Part shown: piece after piece, positions 58,189 to 64,000 of the stretch | Layout of the letters: every line of letters starts with the position of its first letter | How positions within the stretch are numbered: the stretch's first letter is position 1 | Source: Prinsepia uniflora | Lineage: Eukaryota > Streptophyta > Magnoliopsida > Rosales > Rosaceae | DNA: 64,000 nt | Direction of reading: 5' to 3' | Assembly (NCBI GenBank): GCA_032719365.1 | Contig: CM064873.1 | Coordinates: forward strand, 31,845,742-31,909,741 | Program-made: the position numbers and the translations under genes | The notes under the pieces: generated by a model | Told to the model about the DNA's origin: nothing | Seen by the model: only the letters and a program-made list of their open reading frames with translations | Database searches by the model: none

Positions 58189-58704
58189 TGTAACGACCCA
58201 TCCCAAATTCCTAGATTAGATTAGTGACTAATCACGATTAGTGAGGCTAATCCGTGATTAGTAGAGCGAAATCGGACGAACGGTGCGAAATGACCGTTTT
58301 GCCCCTAGTGGTGGCAAAACGTTGACTTTTCAATCGGGCGGTCAAATGGACTTTGACCGATGACCGTGACGTAGTTCGTGACGTCACGAGGTCATAGACA
58401 GGTGGCACGTTCAATTCCGACGTTCGAGGAAAAAGTTATGACGTTCGGAAGTTTAGGGGCATTTTGGTAATTTGGGTGAATAGGAGGTCAAAAGTTGACT
58501 TTTTGACCGGGAGGTCCGATGGCCGAGGGCCGAAGACCGTTACGTAGATAAGGACGATACGAATCCATAGGCAGGCGGCACACTGAAATCGGACTTCAAA
58601 CGGGAGAGTTATGGGTCACGGAAGTTCGATTTCACTATGCACGAACTTCGAGACGGGGACGTTTCGGCGAAATCTGATTGGGTGGATATTTTGGTGGGCC
58701 CCAT

Positions 58705-58730
58705 GGATGAGTGACAAGTGTCACTCATCC
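58705..58730. repeat. Perfect 26-bp dyad, reference copy of an LTR-wide motif
   Basis: GGATGAGTGACA AG TGTCACTCATCC: 12-bp arms, 2-base centre. Other copies: 9565, 13605, 17363, 35004, 43086, 45787, 51857 and 61739. It lies shortly before the TATA-like region of the LTR. Confidence 0.92.
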
Positions 58731-59467
58731 CATTGATTTGATCCCCCAAAATGTGGATCTATATAATTAATTAATATTATTTAATTATTTTTATAAACCA
58801 AACCCACACCTAATTCAATCCTAGCCATCCAATTCAATTCTAACTATCAATCCTCACCCTCCATCTCTCATTCTCTCATCTGATCACACTATCTCCTTCT
58901 CTCTTCTCTTCCACGACATCACCTTCATCACTTCATCTTTTCTTCATTTTCTTCCTTTTCCTTCACAAAACTGAAACAACCACACACCATCACCATTCCT
59001 TGCTTGGATGAGATGAACATGATCGTGAGGTGGTGGAAAGATGTTTAGGATGGCAAGCCACGGCCAGCCACGACGGAGGACACGGCGGGGAGAGAGAACC
59101 CGTGAGGTACGTTTTACTCAAAATTTGGATTTTTAGTTTTAGGGGTTTTCGATGATTTCTAAAGATTAGGAATGGTTTCTAGGGACCCTAGGAGTCTATT
59201 GGGATTGGATTCGAGGGTTAGGAAGGCCTGGAACGACCGTGAACGGCGGGGGAAGTCACGGCCGCCATGGCTGGATTGAAGGTACAGGTTTTCGATGCTT
59301 TTCTTACATTTTAAGGTCATAGGACTGTAGTTTGGGTTGAGACGAAGAGAATGGGACAAACGGGGAGTGTTTTGGTGGCCGGAGCTGGGAGAACCGGCCG
59401 GGTCAAGCCGCGGGTCACGGCGACCCGGTTGCAGACATTCGGGTCGACCCGCGGGAGGGCAGGGATG

Positions 59468-59826
59468 ACAGGTGACGTCATTCTGCTGACGTCATCATGT
59501 CAGCGATGACGTCAGCCTTGTCAGATCTGACAATGTCAGCTGACATGTCAGAAAATGGGCCAATAGGAGTGTGACACGTGTCACATGTCAGTGCACAGTT
59601 AGCACTGACATGTCAGTGACGTGGCCCAATCAGGGGCTGACACGTGGCACCGACGTGGACTAGTGTCGTGATGACACGTGGCACATGTCAGACTGCCACG
59701 TGGCACTGACAGTACAGTGACGTGGACCAATGGGAGCATGACACGTGGCACCTGTCAGAGTCTGACATGTCAGACCTGACAGCTGTCAGATGACGTCATG
59801 CTGACGTCAGCGATGACGTCAGCAGG
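59468..59826 (+). promoter_or_regulatory. ACGT-core cassette in the outer LARD 3' LTR
   Basis: Copy of the cassette at 43851-44207. One G-box that is GACATGTGG in the 5' LTR is still GACACGTGG here. About 14 ACGT cores. Confidence 0.65.
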
Positions 59827-62280
59827 TACTGTAGCGGCGCGTGAAGCCCACGCGCAGCCACTTCAGGCGGCGCGTGAGGGTGCGTGGCAGGGAATCTGGG
59901 GAAGGTTCCAACATACGAAATCATCTATTCGATGTAACGAACATTTTGGGACTGGTTTCGTGTCAATCGGACACCGTCTCGATATTTTTCGGGGCATCGG
60001 AAGGTTTAGGTTCGGGATTAAAAATAGTTAAAAATACGGGAAAATTACGGGGCTTTGGTAGGAGGTTAATTAAGTAGTTAGTAACCTTCTATTACGATTT
60101 GGACAGGTTTGGGAGTCCCGGTGACGGTGATCGGCTCGGGGAGCCGTATGGCACGCAAATCGAGGCTGCAGCTCGGACGGTCTGTGAGTGGACCTTGTTT
60201 TCTAAATTGGTGCATGCATAAATGTTTGTTATATGTTTTAATACATGTTTGATGATGCCATGGGTGCATTTCTATGTGGTTACGTATAAGCACGTATTTC
60301 GAGATTTCGGCCTTATACGGTGCTTATACGGGTCTGTATTTCTTTATTGATTTAAATGAACTGGATTTGGATTTCAAAAGGATAAACTCGGGTATGAGAC
60401 CCAGTTGGTTTTGTCTCGGGCATATGACCTCAGATATCGGGCACGGTGCCCAGCTGATGTCCTATGTTCGGGCACGAGACCTAGTCACTTTACGGTTTTG
60501 ATTTCAAGTCAAGGAACCTTAAATGGATTCCCAGGTTCATGACGGTTTATGGGAACCGGCATGAACCCTTGTTATGGTATCGTGGTTCATGACGGTTTAT
60601 GGGAATCGGCATGAACCCTTGTTGGTTATTACAGTACATGACGGTTTATGGGAACCGGCATGTTACCTGGTTATGTTATTACGGTACATGACGGTTTATG
60701 GGAACCGGCATGTTACCTTGGTTATGAATATTATGGATCATGACGGTTCAGGGGAACCGGGCATGGATATTGTGTTATGTATATATATGTTCATCTACCT
60801 TCCTTTACTTCCATTATCTCCTCCGGGGAGGGTCGTTGGCCTGGGTGGACCCCGGAGTAGTCACGGAGCACCGACTGAGTGGAGTCACCCCCCAGTTGGG
60901 TTCCTTACTCTCAGGAAGGCTATGGTTACTATTACCTCGGGTAGGGTCAGTGGTCTGTGGACATTGACCTTGACTTTGAGATGACTCGGATTGAGACCCG
61001 GGTAGCACGCGCGTAGCTTTGGATACCGTGACAGGATTGGTTGTGTGACTTATATATATGTATGTGATGGATATATGATATATGATATGTGGTGTGTACA
61101 GGTGTGCACAGGATTTGAGCAGTGGCTCGTTTACTTGGTTTCTTTATGGTTTGGGGCCGAGTCCCGTATGGATTTGGGCAGTGGCCCGTATGGTCGTTTT
61201 CATTGTGGTCCTTTCGACCTTAGTTTATATCTGATTTGGGCTTAGTTCCCATATATGATTTCTTTGGTTAAATGGTTTTCCAATGCATGCATGCTTTTTA
61301 GTGGAGGGTACAAATGTCTTCTTATTAATTGTTTTTATAAACTTTTGTTTTGTCCACTCACAGTTTTTAATGTTTTCACTGCCCTTCAGGTTGACATCGG
61401 ATGTGGACTGTAGCAGAGACCGAGATATCACATGCCTCCTCCGGATCCTGGCGTACTCTGGTAGCCCGGGAGGGCAAAGGTCGGAAATATCCCTTGTCTG
61501 ACACTTCGTGTCAGACGGGAGCAGGGTCATCCCGCGCTAATCCCGGGGGGATTGGGATGGGTCCTGTCACAACGTCCTCCCATCACTCCCTGGTCCTCTC
61601 AGCTGATCATGGGTTAAGGGTTGGATTGGTTTGGGTTGCACAGATGAGGAAAAATGGTGGGATCGGTTGGGTTTGTGTTTCAAATGAAGAAATGAAAATG
61701 CACGGGGAAGATGCATGAATACAATTTTGGTGGCCTGTGGATGGGTGACAAGTGTCACTCATCTATTGGCCTTTCATAAAATATCTGGGCCCCACTAGAA
61801 TCCAAAAGTTAACTCGTCTCGTAATCCATGCAATAGTACTCTTGAACTTCCATGAACTGTAACTTCGGCATCGAACTTCCGAATTCGAAGTGCCGCCTGT
61901 CTATGGATTCGTATCATTCCGATCTACGTAACGGTCCTTGGCCCTTGGCCATCGAACCTCCGGTCAAAAAGTCAACATTTGCCCGCTTTTAACCAAAATT
62001 ACCAAAATGCCCTTAAATTTCCGAACATCATAACTTCTTTCTCGAATGTCGGAATTGAACGTGTCACCTGTCTATGAACTCGTGATGTCCTAAACTACGT
62101 CATGATCATTGGTCAAAGTCCATTTGACCGCCCGATCAAAAAGTCAACGTTTTTCCACAACCAGGGGCAAAACGGTCATTTTGCATCGTTCATCCGATTT
62201 CGCCCAACTAATCACCGATTAACCTCACTAATCGTGATTAGTCACTAATCTAATCTAGGAATTTGGGACGGGTCGTTACA

Positions 62281-64000
62281 TTACTAACTTCACTAGCAAT
62301 TAGTACATCTTTGTCTTTCTCACCCCCTCATTTTTTCTTATTGATGATCTTGGCTTGAATTTGACATAGACTAGATTGTTCAACCTTGTTGCCTCTACTC
62401 TATTCCTTTTCTTTGTATGGTTCTACATTGAATAAAAGTTTGAAAACTATTAGAAAACATTGAATTGTAAGTATGTAACAAACTAATAAGTGAGATTGAG
62501 CATATTTAAATTTAATACATGCTCTTAGACCTTAGTCTTTAACTACTTATGTACCCCCTAAAAAATGCTCAAATTTCTCTCACATCCGGATGAACTTGTA
62601 GTCAAAGAGAGAATCATTTGAGTCATTTTTTTCAATGTAGGTACACCGTCTCCATACATGGACCACCATTGAACTACAAAGGCATAATTGTCTTAATTAA
62701 TGAAACAAACAATGTAAGAATGATGACTAAAAAAGAAATTATGAATTGTGAATGTTCTTACCGGATCGAGATCATTTCTAGTTGTTGCAATATAGGCCAA
62801 AGGTTTTCCAAACCCACCTTCTTTTTTCTTGTACTTCACAAATTCTTTATTCATCATAATTTCTTGCATATTAATGTCATTCAGGAAGAACTTCTCAAGA
62901 CAATCAAACATCCCTTCTGAGACAATTGGATCTTAAACTATGCTATCATATTTGAAGAAGTAATAAGGATTCAAGAGGTAGGGTGCCTTATATAATGGAC
63001 CATCAAGCCTATCACGACCTTTTGCATCAACAATATCAAAGATTGGACTATAGTTCACCTCTTGATTTTTGAAAGCGTTTTTAATCTAATTCCTTGCTTC
63101 ATGTAGCCTCCATTCAAAAATATCATTGATGGCTTTTTATCCCTATCAACAATTCGAAGCATTTTAAATAGAGAACCAAAAACTTTCAAACAAAGTGTTG
63201 CACCATTCCAAAGATTCATACACAAAATTATGTTATATGAAGCTTTCCCATTTTTCACTTTTGGAAATGATTTGCCCCCATGCATCACTTGTAAACATTT
63301 CCTTCAACTCTTATTTCTTCTCTTCTAAGCTTTGCAAAGTTAGGAAAGAAGTTGCAAATCTAGTTACTCCCGGTCTTACTTTGTCTCTTTACTTTGTGAA
63401 CTTCCTTATCAAGTCCAACGTTTTATGATGGGCATAATGAAGATGGTGATGGCCTTTGCCTTCTCAATGACTCATTTGAACTTAGGTAGGTTACCAATTC
63501 CTTAGAGCATAAGATTCAAAGTGTGAGTGGCATATGAAGTCCAAAAGATGTTTGACATCTTCCTCTTCAACTTCAACAACTTCGTCGTCACCATATTGTT
63601 AGATGCATTGTCTGTCACCACTTGAGTTACGTTTTGTGGCCTAATATCATCAATGCACTTGTCCACATATTCAAATATTTATAAGTCTGTGTGTGATTCC
63701 CCCGAAACTTCCTTTGAAGAAAGGAAAGTTGTGCCTTCCTTGCAATTTACACACAAATTCATTATACTTTTTCTGTTTCGGTCGCTCCAAGCATTGGTCA
63801 AGATTGAGCAACCATGCTTAGTCCACTATTTTTCTTGTGTGGTAAGTGGCTTTCTAATTCTCTCAACTTCTTTCTTCAATAATGGCTCCCTCAATTGGTA
63901 TTGGCTTGGAGGTTGGTAACTGAGACCAAATTGACTTACCGTTTCCACAAACCTTTTGAAGCTATCATTCTCAATGACATGGAAAGGAAGACCAGATTCA
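62281..64000 (-). pseudogene. hAT transposase pseudogene (DUF659 type), middle and part of C-terminus
   Basis: Minus strand, running in from the right window edge. The order matches plant hAT transposases: ESGLPFHVIENDSFKRFVET (start of DUF659 domain, near 64000), WTKHGCSILTNAWSDR, VTQVVTDNASNN and SNIFWTSYATHTLNLML; then RPGVTRFATSFLTLQSL, WNGATLCLKVFGSLFKMLRI, VDRDKKPS, YKAPYLLNPYYFF, MFDCLEKFFLND and FVKYKKKEGGFGKPLA. An exon ends at LDP|GTAAGA (62762), and another begins after TTCAATGTAG at about 62413 with HTKKRNRVEATRLNNLVYVK (dimerisation region). Broken by at least four in-frame stops (e.g. EK*W, ML*GI, IV*DP), several frameshifts and one near LVYVKF. The CSSSGCERNWS exon expected between was not found. 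The N-terminal BED finger would lie beyond the window. It continues at 40191. Confidence 0.88.

Larger units (their letters stand above)
58189..61569 (+). mobile_element. 3' LTR of outer LARD
   Basis: 3381 bp, TGTAACGACCCATCCC to GGGTCCTGTCA. Dyad at 58705-58730, TATA-like CTATATAATTAATTAATA near 58760, pyrimidine-rich start region (58855-58950), ACGT cassette at 59468-59826, GCGCGTG/CACGCGC hairpin near 59835 and CATG hairpin array at 60530-60765. It preserves the uninterrupted target site of the inner LARD (GTCAC at 60884-60888). Confidence 0.95.
42582..61574 (+). mobile_element. Full-length LARD (non-coding LTR retrotransposon), outer copy
   Basis: Element 42587-61569 with target duplication CAACG (42582-42586, 61570-61574). 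5' LTR: 42587-45269 plus 54117-54797 (3364 bp). Interior: 54798-58188. 3' LTR: 58189-61569 (3381 bp). The 17-bp difference is one deletion in the 5' LTR near 42738. Without the inner insertion it is about 10.1 kb. It has the initiator-Met primer site and Tekay-like polypurine tract but no coding capacity, so it fits the LARD class and would need proteins from an autonomous relative. Confidence 0.93.
40187..62285 (-). mobile_element. Solo LTR (reverse) with TSD TTACT, inserted in the hAT gene and hosting the LARD nest
   Basis: LTR body 40192-62280, flanked by TTACT at 40187-40191 and 62281-62285. Plus-strand start TGACAGGACCCATCCC, end GGGACGGGTCGTTACA. Removing the insert (42587-61574) leaves about 3.1 kb. 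It contains CATG...CATG hairpin repeats (40960-41130), an ACCGGTC cassette (42155-42225) and the dyad GGATGGGTGACA AG TGTCACTCATCT (61739-61764). Confidence 0.92.

Overview
This is a repeat-dominated stretch of a flowering-plant genome. The plant assignment rests on several features: Ty3/gypsy chromovirus (Tekay-type) proteins, initiator-Met-tRNA primer sites, a TRIM solo LTR carrying 5S rRNA-like sequence (Cassandra type), a plant class-P alcohol dehydrogenase fragment, and a plant hAT transposase relic of the DUF659 type. I see no intact cellular gene. Almost every base can be assigned to a transposable element or its debris, and the species cannot be named from this window.

Layout, left to right. 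(1) 1-7719: Tekay chromovirus in the order pol - LTR - gag/protease, a tandem arrangement sharing one LTR. The right copy breaks off just inside pol at a perfect 53-bp hairpin (7721-7773). (2) 7774-19908: a degraded LTR element whose interior holds a reverse LTR (8388-~13985), itself split by a forward solo LTR (9210-12078, TSD CAAGC). Its 3' LTR (14353-19908) is split by a reverse solo LTR (14716-17732, TSD CTTAG). (3) 19909-21220: low-copy-looking DNA with the first two exons of an alcohol dehydrogenase pseudogene on the minus strand. (4) 21225-23284: tandem-repeat debris containing the 5S-bearing TRIM solo LTR (21475-21797, TSD CTTAA). (5) 23285-30391: a complete LTR element that encodes only a broken gag (TR-GAG type) and carries an array of 24-bp hairpin repeats. 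(6) 30392-39700: the same kind of repeat debris, interrupted by three nested solo LTRs (30642-38774, 30768-36169, 32722-35488). (7) 39700-64000: a minus-strand hAT transposase pseudogene split by 22 kb of nested insertions: a reverse solo LTR (40192-62280, TSD TTACT), then a full-length non-coding LARD (42587-61569, TSD CAACG), then a second, very young LARD inside its 5' LTR (45270-54111, TSD GTCAC).

How the parts relate. Most of the large LTRs (2.6-3.4 kb) belong to one superfamily beginning TGTAACG(A/C)CC and ending GGGTCCTGTCA. The elements with interiors share an initiator-Met primer site and a hairpin next to the polypurine tract. The LARDs code for nothing, so they probably depend on Tekay-type proteins like those at 3-2969 and 6121-7719. 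Solo LTRs outnumber complete elements by about two to one, which indicates active loss by LTR-LTR recombination.

The most unusual signal is structural. The LTRs are packed with short inverted repeats whose two arms change together between copies: GGGC/GCCC, GGAC/GTCC, GAGT/ACTC and GGGT/ACCC hairpin arrays, a 26-bp dyad near the promoter, a GGTTCATG...CATGAACC array, a hairpin beside the polypurine tract and terminal stem-loops. One LTR group also carries a roughly 360-bp cassette with about a dozen TGACGTCA/CACGTG elements. All comparisons were made by eye.
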